From Mortierella alpina (taxonomy: Eukaryota; Mortierellomycota; Mortierellomycetes; Mortierellales; Mortierellaceae): 64,000 bases of DNA. Every line of letters starts with the position of its first letter. Position 1 is the stretch's first letter. The notes under the pieces are model-generated. The model worked only from the letters and a program-made list of their open reading frames with translations. It searched no databases and was not told the DNA's origin. The stretch lies in NCBI GenBank assembly GCA_029449245.1, contig JANATF010000002.1:2294001-2358000 (forward strand), given 5' to 3'. A program made the position numbers and the translations under genes. This document shows positions 45,601 to 56,810 of this stretch, piece by piece.

Positions 45601-46699
45601 TATGTAGCATAGACTAGTACACCTTGTGCCCCCGTGCTGTGCTGTTGTGCGCCATGTTGTGTTTGGTCAAGAATGTGCCAATGTTGCACAAAGCAGCCCT
45701 AGTTTTTCATTCAGAGGACACTCCGAGAATGCCTCCGTCGACGATCATGAATCTAAAAGTACCGTACCTCTCTGGCGAAATAACAAACATAAATGCCTTG
45801 AGCCCGAGTGTAGATCCAGGGTTCTGAAGACAACGGTTTCTTTTCTCTTTTTTCATTTCTTCTCCGTGATATTGGGCAGTGCTATAGTCTAGTCGTCTTG
45901 AAGCGACTTTGACTTGACTTGAGCATGCCTTCAACCCATGGGTGCACTGACCTTTATGATCGCCACGACCAAATATGTCCGCCTCGATACATACCCCCCA
46001 CCGCGTACAGAAATTTTCTTTGGAAGGCTCGGTGGACGCTCTAAACGGCTAGACTGCATTTCATCTCTGAGGGTTCCAGGCCCGAGGTATAGGCCCACAG
46101 CGCCCAGTCATCAAGACGCTGCGTAATTAATTCAGCTGGCACATTTCTTGTTGGCAGCAGATCTTGAGCCTCACAGACACGCGGCGCAAGTGCCCTCCAA
46201 TGTGCGATGGGCCATGATGAGGCCAGGGGTGGCCAGAACAAACACTACCGATGCCTATGGCCATTCTGGGCAATCGCCCTCCGAAGGGCGGAGTGTTTGC
46301 GGGCGAGATGACTGTGCATCGGTGTTTCTTCTATCTTTGCTCTCTGTCTCTGATCCTCGTCTCTTATGTCTGTCTCTCTCACTATTGTCTTGAAACGTAT
46401 CTTTTTTTCTTTCTTTTTTTTTTTTTTTTTTGCTAAGCAGCCATTCGCTTCATTCACTTTTTCTTCTCCACTTTCATCAGCTAAACCAAACAGATCCATC
46501 CGACCCCCCCCCCCCTCAAGCTTGCCCCAGCTTGCCTGCATCTTGCCACAACACACACTACCAACCTGCCCACACTTGCCTCCCGACGTGTGCCTTGTGC
46601 TCCAGTCGACCCTTGCCCACCCACAGTCTCTTTGTCTCCCTGTCTCCCTGTCTCGTTCACTGGGCGTGCTTCATTGCAACTGATCCTTGTGCGTCCTCT
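45601..46699. other. Intergenic region upstream of the zinc-finger locus
   Basis: No gene is supported. A long T run (about 46401-46431) and a C-rich tract (about 46504-46515) precede the open frame that starts at ATG 46700. The frame is open from 46430 but has no earlier ATG. Confidence 0.45.
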
Positions 46700-47853
46700 A
46701 TGGCTGCATCCACCCATGGCTCTTCTCGACACCAGCAGCCTGCCATCCACCCATCGCCGCCTCTGATTCCACTTCCAACGCCACCCGCTGAAGCCTGCTG
46801 CATTCGCCCACCCTATCGCAGCGACCAAGACTGGACCACCACCAGCATGTTATCCCCACCCAACTCTTCCAACTCCTCCTCCTGCTGCCCCTCCTCCGCT
46901 TCTTCAGCCTGCCCTCCCGCCCCTGTCTCCTCCTCCTCGTGCTGCTCCCCACGGCTCACACCCTCCGCATCCAACTCGACTTGCAACACACCTGGGCCTA
47001 GCTCGCCTACCGCCAGCGATGACCTGGTGCCTACGACCCTTCTCCACAACATGACTCTTGCAGAGATCGAGTGCTGCATCATTGAGAGTGTCATCAAGGA
47101 GGGCATGGATTCCACGTGCTGTCAAGACCTGATCCCACCAGGCACAGTCCTCTCGCGGTTGTCAAGAAATGAGCCTATTTCGTCTTGTAGCACTGTACCA
47201 TCATCGCGGCGAGTAGAGAGCACCACAAGTGCATGTTCCACAAACACCGAGATGAAGTATTCTGGAGGGTGCAGCAAAGATGCATCCAACTCCAGCTCCA
47301 TCTCTGCTTGCTCTCCTACCCCCACTGTCTACGCCCACCTCGCCACAACTCCCACAATATCAGCAGGTTTGACAAGTACAACAACAATAACAACAACAGC
47401 AGCAGCAGCAGCAGCAGCAGCAACTGCAACAGCAGCAGCAACGACAACAATAGCCGAAGCAGCAGCAGATAAAGCAAGAGAGACAACAGCAGTAGCAGCT
47501 GGATCGGCCAAAGTGGCATCGGGGCAGGCAGCCGTTGCGATGGCGACATCCGGAACAAGGCCAATGTCTGTGAGCGAATATTCACCCCTCTCAGGTACAG
47601 AAAACAGTACATGGGAAATGGACCCTGTCCATCCTCCAACAACAACAAATATCTCAGCACTTCCAACAAATACGCAGTGCTGCTCACCGTCATTTTCTCC
47701 CTGTGCTACATCAGCCTCCACTGGCCACGATGCTCGCAAGCCATCTCGTTTCCGGCCGTCGGCCTGTGAGCCCCCATCTCCTTTCCAGGCACAGCAGGGG
47801 GTCCGATGCTCCCCAACATCGCCCCCTTGCTCCTCATCTTTCACGAGCAATGC
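46700..47853 (+). CDS. Low-complexity Ser/Thr/Ala/Cys-rich exon, probable N-terminus of the Zap1-like factor
   Basis: An open frame of 384 codons is rich in Ser, Thr, Pro and Ala, with several CC pairs and one ordered-looking stretch (LVPTTLLHNMTLAEIECCI-IESVIKEGMD). A poly-Ala run is encoded by (CAG)n at about 47396-47425. It ends at a perfect GTAAGT donor (47854) that leaves two bases. The acceptor GCGTTAG at 48454 restores frame with the zinc-finger exon, producing about 952 aa in all. Phase and consensus therefore support one gene with a 601-bp intron. The alternative is a separate gene ending at TAA 47857; the intron region is CT-rich, like a fungal promoter. Confidence 0.5.
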
Positions 47854-48454
47854 GTAAGTGGCATATATATGCAGATTTATTGAAATGCTCATGGACAGAA
47901 CAATCACAACGAACACAACGAGCAAAAGACCAAAAGTGAAGAACTGAACATCAGAAGGTGGGCTAGTGGGCTAGCAGGCAGGGTACTCTTGTGGCCATAT
48001 GCTGCTCAGATGTGCATTCCAAGCCTATTTGATTAGTCTTTTAGTCATCTATGTTTTTTCTTGCTTGTTTTCCGTTTTTGCGTTTCCTTGGTTGCTCAGC
48101 AGGCAAAGAGAGACGTCTGCTCTCTCGTCGACGAATGACTTTTGGTCAGGGTTCTATATTTCTCGTCCCTTTTCACCGCTTTAAGCTTTTTGGCCTCAAA
48201 CCTTCTTCTGTCTGCCCGTTGTTATATTTTTTGGATCTCCACTCCCTGCTAATTAACAAAACTGAAAATTCTCCGGGCTAGCCTTTGGCCTCTCTGCCAA
48301 AGAAGAAAAAGGGAGAAGAAAACTCTTTGCTCGCTCTTTGGTTTCTATCGCTCTCTTTTAATTAATATATATCATTTTTTTCTTTTCCTTCATTCCTTTT
48401 TCGTCCTGCCTTTTCACTTCATTACACAAATCTCCCCCCTTCTGGGTGCGTTAG

Positions 48455-50159
48455 ATTTGATAGCGCCGTGGTTATGAACCGTCCAACGAACGCGAGCGTA
48501 GGGCCAGACCCAGCCGTTACGATGGGGTGTGCAGCAATTGCCGGAATGTCGAGTTCGGCCTCATCTTTGCCTTTTTCACACCCCGTGTCGGAACGGTCTC
48601 ATTCTGTCTTTCAACCTTTGTACCTGAACAATACATCTCCCGCCAGGGATCCATTACAAGACCGTCCGCCATCGAACCATCACCACTCTAGGTCCTCCGT
48701 GTCGTCGTCCTTCTTGTCTCTGTCTCCCGATTCAACTACGATGGACGAAGGTCATATGCTGCTCCCATGCCAGTGGTATGGATGTAGCGCCGAGTTTGTG
48801 TCCCCAGCAGAGCTGTGGTCGCACTTGTCCGAGCTGCATGTGTCCCTGCAGGAAATTTGTTTTCCCACGCTGTGTCAATGGGAATCTTGCCTCGCCCAGC
48901 AGCCCAACCACGATAGCCTCTTGTGGCACCTGCGGATGGAGCATCACATTATACCCCCTACTACGCCGGCCTGGCCCCAAATGATACCTATGAACACGCC
49001 ACACTCACCTCATGCTATACAACACCAGCATCACCATGAGCACCAACAACATCAGGAAGACTCAACCCCACGTTCGTTCCAATACCCCCGTTATCAAGAG
49101 GAGCTACAACAACAACAACAACAACAACAACAACAGCGACAACAACAACAACCACAACAGCAGCAGCAGCATTATCATCATCAGCAGCAGCAGCATTATC
49201 ATCATCATCAGCAGCAGCAACAGCAACCTGTTGTAATGTCACAGCATCGGCATTCATACTCTTCCGTCTCCACCACGGGCTCTATCTCAGGATCCATCCT
49301 GGCCTCAGAAATGCCCCACATGAGTCTGTCTGGCCTATCAAGTCCTACTGAAATCCTAGGAGATGCACATCATGAGAGGGCCGCCTGGGGTACTTCCTCG
49401 CCCGAGACGAGCCCCTATGTAACGATCAAGCAAGAAGAGGAATCCCATTCGCTGTTGTCGCCCCAACTCCAGCACCAGAACCAACAGCACTACTTTAGTC
49501 AGCGTAGCTCTGCCTTGACGCCTCTGCAAGAGCAGCTTCTGCAACAGAGTCATCATCACCCGTGTCTCTGGGGCGACTGTCGACAAGCCTTCCCGTCGTT
49601 CGACACCTTGACGAGCCATCTAAGCGACGAGCATATCGGCATGGGCAAGAGCGAATACGTCTGTGAATGGATCAACTGCGACCGCCGTGGCCGAGGGTTT
49701 GGACAACGTCAAAAGGCCATGCGACATATCCAGACCCACACAGGTGATAAACCATTTCAGTGTCAAGTCTGTCAGAAACGGTTTTCGGAGGCCAACATTA
49801 TGGCCCAGCATATGCGGACCCATACTGGGGAGAAACCGTTCCGATGTGATGAACCTGGTTGTGGACGACAGTTCTCGATCTCGGGCGCTTTGACGATTCA
49901 TCGACGAGTCCATACGGGCGAGAAGCCATTCAAGTGCAAGTTCCAGGGTTGTGACAAATGGTTTGCGGAATCGTCGAATCTGACCAAGCATCTGAGGGTC
50001 CACACAGGGGAAAGGCCGTTTCAATGTCCGTTTGTTGGATGTGATAAGAGATTCTCAAGGCCAGATCAGGTCACGAGGCACAAAAAGACCCATATGACGG
50101 ATGCTGAGAAGCAAGCGGTCCTCAAGGCGGAAAAGGTGGCCGAACTGCGGAGGAGGTAG
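48455..50159 (+). CDS. Zap1-like C2H2 zinc-finger transcription factor
   Basis: This is a probable zinc-responsive activator. If it is translated alone, the first ATG is 48474 (562 aa); if it is spliced to the upstream exon, it begins at 48455. Eight C2H2 fingers are visible. A separated pair ([11 protein letters not shown]...[12 protein letters not shown]...H) has the CxWxxC form of the zinc-sensing ZF1/ZF2 pair of yeast Zap1. Six tandem fingers end the protein. The first two of these contain [17 protein letters not shown] and [10 protein letters not shown], closely matching Zap1 ZF3-ZF4 in spacing; the rest use TGEKPF linkers. In between are His/Gln runs encoded by CAA/CAG/CAT microsatellites (about 49106-49230). 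Zap1 controls zinc uptake genes. Target specificity here is inferred. Confidence 0.85.
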
Positions 50160-50543
50160 CATCATAGCATGCCCCTCCCCTCTGAGAGAGGAGATGATGT
50201 ATATTGGTCTCGCGTTGATTGATTCGCAACAAGATGTGTGTTCATCTCGTCCTACCAACACAACAAATTATTATATAGATAGGAGGGACGAGCTTCGGGG
50301 AGCAATATGCAACGCACTCTTTAGGCACTAACAAGCCCCAAGGTGCGGAGAAAAACTACAGCAGGGAAAAATCTTTATTACACATCATAGAGAATCCCAA
50401 AAAAGAATAAAGTGGACACGATACTTTTTTTCGCAGGCGAAAAAAGTTGTTACAAAGAGCGATGACGAAGCTTGGGTTGGAGTGAAGAGAGATAGAAGAA
50501 CAGGTGAGCCGTGTAATGTAAAATAAACTAAGACTGCTCAGTA
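50160..50543. other. Intergenic 3' region between convergent genes
   Basis: AT-rich 3' flanks of the zinc-finger gene and the CofD-like gene; nothing else seen. Confidence 0.5.
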
Positions 50544-53039
50544 CTATACGCCAATCTGATGGCTCGAAAATGAAGCAGCAGCTGCATTGCCTTTTGTCGT
50601 GGAAGCAGGGATCGGGATCGGCGTTGAGGGTCGCGTCGAGTTAGCTGTGGTGGACGAGGAAGAGAACGCTGCAGAGGTAGACCACGTGCCGTCGAGAATG
50701 GCTTCAATGGTCTTGTTCAACTCTGACTCGTCATAAATGGGCCGGTTCGACGACGGATCCTGTCGTCCAACACAGGGCACACAATCAATCCCGAGCTTCT
50801 CTACGCCCCAGGTATCGACTTGAACCTCAGAGTTGTCCAGATAAATAAGATGGGTGATGTACTTTGAGGGCTTGTACTCCTTTGGCCAGAACTGCCCCGA
50901 TAGCTTGAGCGACGAGTTGAGAGCATCGGACAGGGCTCGGATGAAATCCAGTGCAGTGTAATCGGGCGTCTCCCTGTCGTTGGTTCCATTCAACATAAAA
51001 ATCTTGTTCTTGAGCGATCGGGATTCGGCGATTCCACGGCCAACGTCTTTGAGGATCAGGCAAGGTATAATGGATGTGTAGAGCGACCCAATCGAGTAGA
51101 CTAGGGTTTCCATCTCTGCCAGCGAGCACAGCAGTTTCGGGTTGGGAGGAGGAAAGATCTCCTGACCGTACTCGTTGATGTAATACAGCTTGGTTATCCG
51201 CGACTGAAGTGAACTCGTTTGGGTGGGACTCTTGTCGAAGTGGATGTTGTTCTGGATCAGCTTCAAAGTCGAAAAGCTATCCTCCTGATGCTGCGATGAA
51301 GAGAGCATGGCCGCCAGATCAGGTGTCTTGGACCCATCCGGTGTCGTGGAGGCCGAAGCTGCGCTCGGATTAACGTGTCCACCACTAAAACTGTCTCCCG
51401 AGGCTGCGAGCGAAGGATGTGAGATAGCGCATTGGCCCAAGATGGTGTTCCCGTTCTTGAGAAGCGCTGCAATGGCGATGCCATGGTTGGTGTTGATGAC
51501 AGGGATGACTCTTGTTGGCTCGGTGATGCCAGTGATGGCTGCAAACAGAAAGATGGCTGATTCCAGAGATCCAAAGAACATGCGTGCTCCCGTCAAGAAA
51601 AAGTTGCCGATCGATCCATTGGCGAAAGAAAAACGCTTGTGGGCACGCTTTAGGATCTCGGACTGGATATAGATGAGGAATCCTCGAATGACTTCCTTCT
51701 TTTCCGAGGGGATATGCATCCACAACCTAGAGGCATGCAGGATATGAGGTTAGAAATCAATGAACATGGGCTCAAAGTTCATGAGTATCACGCAGGGTTC
51801 TGATCGCCTACCGATGGCTTCCTTCTACAATCTCGACCCACTCGTTTTTGATCGCGTTTTCGTCCCCATGGCCTGGCAGACGGTAGCCCAAGAGCTCCTG
51901 GATAGCCTTCCTGCCGACATCCAAAGGATCTGGCTTGATTAGCCGAATCAGTCGTGAGCGAATATCGCCGATGGCTGGTCCATCGAGCACACGCAAAATT
52001 TCGCTTGTCGAGCCTCCGTTATCCGAAATTCCTACTGCAAATGGCACGAAAGAGAGGCATTTAGTATCCTTGGCTTGTTGCTTTGCGGCATTTCTTTGGT
52101 TTGTGCCCTTCTTCTATTGGGGTCCAATGCTCTCCTGATCCATGCAGGGAAAAGTGAGCAGCACTTCATAATTTGCCGCACAGTGTGTTTGGACCCCACA
52201 TGGAGTGAGTCAAAGAAAACAGCACCCAGGTAAAAGAAAAGAAAAATTGTAATTCGTTGCTACGATAACGGCGGACCATAGTACAAGGCTGCTCATGCAT
52301 ACTAGCGGTCTGCACGTCCTGCAAAAAAAAAAAAAAAAAATAATGAAAAAAGATACCAATAGGACGACTTACAGACGTAGGTGACATTGGGTGTCATATC
52401 CTGCAAAAGCTGAACTAGCGAGTTGCAGGCCGTGCCTCCAGAAAAGACCAAAATACCAGCGTCCGCACCGCCTCGCACCTGAGCTGAGCAAGCTGTCGCC
52501 TGAATGTTGCCAGAGACTGGATTCACTGCCGTATGACCTGCTGCTGAGAGTCCTTTTGTGCTGTTGCAAGAATGATTCAGATCAGGCTGGTGCAATGAAG
52601 AATGGGCTACTGTCTCTGTGTGCTGCAACGGACGAGTGTCCCCGTTAGAGACGACATGACCCGCATGTGTGGGTGAAGTCGGAAGGGAGCGGTTCTTATC
52701 GTGCAAAGAGAGCCTTTTGTTGAATGTCGGGAGAATTGGCAGGGCAATGGCCTCGCCGTTCTTGTAGCCGGGTCCATTCCCAATGAGAGGGCCTGTCATC
52801 CCAGGTAAGGAGTTCATTCTTGTGGCCTGTGCAGGAGGAGCAGGTGTCTCTGTTTCTGTGCAGGTGGCTGTGGCGGGTGGTAGTGGTGGTATGGGCGATC
52901 GAGGCGCAGGAGTGGCGGTTGGGACAGAGACGAGGGTCGTGTTGGTGGTGGAGGACTGGAGGGAAGAAGAGGCGGAGGACGTGGTCGAGCAGGCAGAGAG
53001 ACAAGGAGAGGAAGGAGGGCTATCGGAGAAGGGGGTCAT
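50544..53039 (-). CDS. CofD/YvcK-like (UPF0052) protein
   Basis: This is a fungal member of the CofD-like/UPF0052 fold. Bacterial relatives are YvcK (GlmR, carbon-flux regulator binding UDP-sugars) and CofD (phospholactate transferase); the yeast member is uncharacterised. Exons are 52373-53039, 51812-52034 and 50544-51726; 690 aa. A ~150-residue Ser/Thr/Pro-rich lead precedes GILVFSGGTACNSLVQLL, the nucleotide-binding start of the domain. Next are GISDNGGSTSEILRVLDGPAIGDIRSRL and NFFLTGARMFF, then PVINTNHGIAIAALLKNG. ALCSLAEMETLVYSIGSLYTSIIPCLIL and GIDCVPCVGR complete the core. The ATG at 53039 is the first real one; an upstream TTG in frame is ignored. Intron 1 contains a run of about 19 A. 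Confidence 0.83.
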
Positions 53040-54282
53040 GATGGGCAAAGCAGAAGATAAGCAAACGGCCTTGTACAGGTTAGACCTATATTGCGCTCAG
53101 CTGTCCGTGACAAGATGAATAAACAAAAGGGGGTCAGACAGCGAAGGTTATCGGGCTGGGTGAGATGGCAAGAAGAATGAGAATCAGAGAACAAGGCGAT
53201 AAAGGAAGCAACTTTATGAGGACAACGACGGCAGCAGTGGACGACGGGAATTGGGTGGAGCAGCGGATCCGCCCCTTGTATTTATAGCCGCGGGGTCTGC
53301 TCTCATAATGATTCGATCGGGTGTGTGTGGATACTTATCCCTCTCAAACCCACACGATCATCTGAAAAAGTAAGTGTCGCATCCCTCCATGTCCCGTACA
53401 CTGCCTGGTCCTTCGATTTGTCATCGCGCGCCGAACCCTAGTCTACAGCCTAAGACAATTAGGCGCAAAGTGAGTTCCCCACAGTCATTTCTAAGCTCTC
53501 TAATTGCTGCTCATACGTGTTCAGCGGTCAGGACGTCCACGATGCTACGACGTTCATCGTGACGGCTCCTTTGTAAGGGCACTGGGACCACGACGACTGC
53601 AGCTAGTCATTCAGTGCATTGCCCACTTTGACCTTGCCGAGCAGCAGCTACCCTTGCCTATCATGCCTACCATGATGCTCCGTAGATAGATCGGACAAGG
53701 ATCTATTGCAGCGCGAGAAATCAACAAAACCATCAGCGAAAAATACACCGTGCTCAGTGCATGCACATGTTTAGTATCCACTTTACCCCACCTCAAGCGT
53801 AGTGCTTGGTTGGCCGTTGCGACTTATCGTATAGTTCATGCATACTGGACCATCGCAGCATGTCCCTCTCTACGAACCTGCTCCTTCGGATCAGCAAAAT
53901 CGATTTTTCGCACTCTCAGTGATCGTGATCTCTCGCGATAGCATGTTCTATCGGGAAGACGAAACCAGACAAGCCTTTGTTTTCACATCCTCACAAGCAC
54001 TCCCAAGTCACGAAGAAGGGTCTTTGTCACCTTTGGGGACTTGGTCTACTCAGACCCACTTGTACAGAGAGGATGCATCTATCAAGGTATATTGCGTCTT
54101 TGCGTGATTGTAGTAGCGTGGCTTGTTTGTTTCTTGGAACGCGTCTCGGTGCCTGACTATTTTTGTGTGTGTGTGTGTATGTTTTCTCCTTTCGCCCCTC
54201 CCTCGCGTGTCCTCCCTTTTCTCCACACTTGCCCTCCCATTTCCCATTTCACAGTTCACAAGAACGTCCTCTCCATCCCACA
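53040..54282. other. Intergenic region with unassigned coding-like fragments
   Basis: No gene is recognised. Plus-strand fragments starting at 53389 and 53836 look protein-like, and a consensus GTGAGT donor (53470) and TTCAG acceptor (53525) occur; see findings. A (GT)n run at about 54164-54178 precedes the SANT gene. Confidence 0.4.
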
Positions 54283-55438
54283 ATGTCTTCATCAACACCC
54301 CGCTCCATGACTGCAGGAGCTCGCAACATCCTGCGCTCCAATGACTCGGCATCTCTCTGGAACTACACAGTCGCTCCTGGTAAGGAAGACATAAAGCATG
54401 GAAACCTTCTTCGAAGCAACGGCCAGTTCATGGAGAAGGTCGTCGTCCGCAACATGCAATCCTTGGAACCAAAAAAAAAGCAATTGCTAACGCCGAGAAA
54501 ATTGACTATCCATTGAAAAGGATGGAGCATGAATGAAGCCGAGGTACTGCGTAAAGCTCTCATGAAGTTCGGCATCGGAAACTGGTCAAAGATCATCGAG
54601 TCCAACTGTCTTGTTGGAAAGACGAACGCTCAAATGAACTTGCAGACACAACGCATGCTGGGTCAGCAGAGTACCGCAGGTATGAAAAAACTGCGAACAA
54701 CAATGCCACCAAGAACAACACTAGTGTTGGAACTGACCCTTTTTTTTGGGCATAACGCTATAGAATTTGCGGGATTGCATATCGATCCAAGAGTCATTGG
54801 ACAAAAGAACTCACTCATCCAAGGAGAACATATTCGTCGCAAGAACGGATGCATTGTCAACACAGGAGCTAAACTCTCAAGAGACGAGATTCGGCGTAGA
54901 GTTGCAGAGAACAAGGAGCAGTATGAACTCACGGAAGAAGAATGGTCCATGATCGAGTTGCCATTGCCTGAAGACGTGAGTCTATAGTGATACTTCAACG
55001 ATGTGTACAGGACTCCCATGGAAAAGATGGTTCTGATCTGCTTACTGATGTCTTTCGTCTTTCATCTCTCGTCTCAATCACCTCCTCTAGCCTCAACTAT
55101 GTATGTCCAGCGATCTGTGTTAACGGGTGCAAAAGGGCAATAAGCAGATCGTGGGAAGTGGGTGTCGTCTGTCCTTACGTACTTTCTTACTGACTATTCT
55201 TCACTGTTCCACACTTGAATCAAAAACACCATATCTAGTGCTCGAAGCAAAGCGGTCAGAAAAGATCCGGTTGGAACTGGAGCTCAAGAATGTACAACGT
55301 CAGATTGCAATGTTGCGGAAAGGAAAGAAGATCGAAACTGACAGCTCAGATTCACCAAAGACAGAGCAGGATGATGAGGATCGGGAGGATATGATCGAGG
55401 ATCAACCCTCTGGAAAGCGTCCCAGGATCGAGGCATGA
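54283..55438 (+). CDS. SANT/Myb-like domain protein, small
   Basis: I do not know a named function for this protein; it resembles uncharacterised single-SANT proteins of fungi and protists. Exons are 54283-54379, 54521-54679, 54764-54975, 55091-55100 (10 nt) and 55239-55438; 225 aa. The joined core WNYTVAPGWSMNEAEVLRK followed by ALMKFGIGNWSKIIESNCL is a Trp-spaced SANT repeat. NLQTQRMLGQQSTAEFAGLHID and RRKNGCIVNTGAKLSRDEI follow, a strongly patterned extension that is probably the family signature. The C-terminus is a charged coiled coil (RSEKIRLELELKNVQRQIAML) with a nuclear-signal-like KRPR end. The 10-nt exon is inferred because it alone corrects phase between GAC|GTGAGT and CTAG|TGCTCGAAG. 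Confidence 0.7.
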
Positions 55439-55703
55439 TCCAGGACGAAGCCTTCTCTCTGCTCGGTACTAGTTGTATAGTTGTAATTTGCACACCCTCT
55501 CATTTTCATCCATCAAAAAGAACATTTTCCAGCAGTCTGTTGATGCTCTGATTTTGGGGTCCGATTTGCTTTTGTTCGTCGCCTCTGTATGATATCAATC
55601 CTTTCCGTGTAAAGACGCCCACAAGAAAACCCCCCACTCGAAGCTGCATTGGGAACCTCATCGTCATTACTATTAAGTTTTTTTTATACAGGACTCAGTC
55701 CAT

Positions 55704-56561
55704 CTATGCAACGTGAAGCAAGTATCCTTGTGTGATCAGTCGCTCAACATCTCCTCGCCGTACAAAGTGCTCCGAGTTCTTTTTTAGACTCAAGGTCGCG
55801 CCAGACTCTGTCACGATATCGCCACAATCCTTCATGACTCTGACGGTGATAAAGACCTCCTTGGGCGGCGAGATCATGCCCAGACCCAGATCAATGTCGC
55901 CAAACATGAGGTCGCTTGCAAAGTACTTGTTCCGACATTGTCGCTCATAGTCGTTAAAGAACACGATTTCGTCTGGAGAGAGTAACCGCCGCGAGTTCTC
56001 TGGTAGTGTGTTGTACGACCATGCCAACTCCTTGATCTTTTCCAGGCGCTGGTGATGGTAGGTCATAAGGATACGTTTGTTGCGCTGGAGCGGTGTTTGA
56101 TGAACGAGGTACTTTGTCCAAAACACCTCTGTAATGGACTGTAGAGCCTCCTGCTTTTCTGCTTGTAGGTCTGGTGGCTGCAACCGTGAGGCTTGTGAAG
56201 TTGGGAGTGTGGCGGAGGAACTAGAGCCGAGGTGGTTGCTGTTGCTGCTGTTGTCCTCTAGCATGGAAAGTGTGGTGTGATTGGGGTCGAGGTCGAGGTC
56301 GAGGTCGAGATCGCCTCTTGAAGATGAAGCAAGTCCTGCGGATGATGACGAAGGCTCGTTCATTTGCTGCCATTTCTGATCAAACTCATGCTCGACTTGC
56401 TGCTTCTGGAGACCATAGTCGCGGATGAGGGCTTGACAGGTCTCGTGCAGATGCCGAATCTCGCGCGTGATGGATCGCACCAACGGGTCATTGTAAGGCG
56501 GGAAGTGATCGACTGTCCGTTTGGCCTCGCGCGCCAGTTTTGATGCCTCTTCGCCGTACAT
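55704..56561 (-). CDS. PSF1: GINS complex subunit PSF1
   Basis: PSF1 is part of GINS, which joins Cdc45 and MCM2-7 in the CMG replicative helicase. It is a single exon of 285 aa. The N-terminal A-domain reads MYGEEASKLAREAKR and then EIRHLHETCQALIRDYG. The central segment YHHQRLEKIKELAWS and the B-domain end (RVMKDCGDIVTESGATLSLKKNSEHFVRRGDVERLI) are diagnostic. Most PSF1 proteins have about 200 aa. The extra length is a Ser/Asn-rich insertion with a DLDLDLDLDP repeat (about residues 70-130) inside the helical domain. The ATG at 56561 matches the family start; the frame remains open upstream without ATG. Confidence 0.92.
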   Translation of the reverse strand: MYGEEASKLAREAKRTVDHFPPYNDPLVRSITREIRHLHETCQALIRDYGLQKQQVEHEFDQKWQQMNEPSSSSAGLASSSRGDLDLDLDLDPNHTTLSMLEDNSSNSNHLGSSSSATLPTSQASRLQPPDLQAEKQEALQSITEVFWTKYLVHQTPLQRNKRILMTYHHQRLEKIKELAWSYNTLPENSRRLLSPDEIVFFNDYERQCRNKYFASDLMFGDIDLGLGMISPPKEVFITVRVMKDCGDIVTESGATLSLKKNSEHFVRRGDVERLITQGYLLHVA

Positions 56562-56810
56562 TGTGCGCGAGCTGAAGCCTTGTGAGCAAAGGAGCTGTGG
56601 TGTGTTGCTGAGTGATTGGTAGGTTGTCGCTTGTGAGGGCTGATGTTGCTGCGAGAAGACACTTTGAACAAATACAGGAAGGACTGCCTTCTGGAAACTA
56701 TTGGTGGCAAAAAAAAGGGATTTGCACAGGACTTTTATTTGCACCCCTAGAGCGCAATGGGTTGAGCTACGCCTGGCTGCTACGCAAAGGCGGTCGATAC
56801 GTCCTGATGT

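Noticed and set aside
46430-46699. Upstream extension of the low-complexity frame
   Set aside because: It begins only at a non-ATG codon and crosses T and C homopolymers typical of promoter DNA.
47329-47925. Minus-strand frame rich in Leu/Val
   Set aside because: It is the antisense translation of the CAG repeat and has no conserved features.
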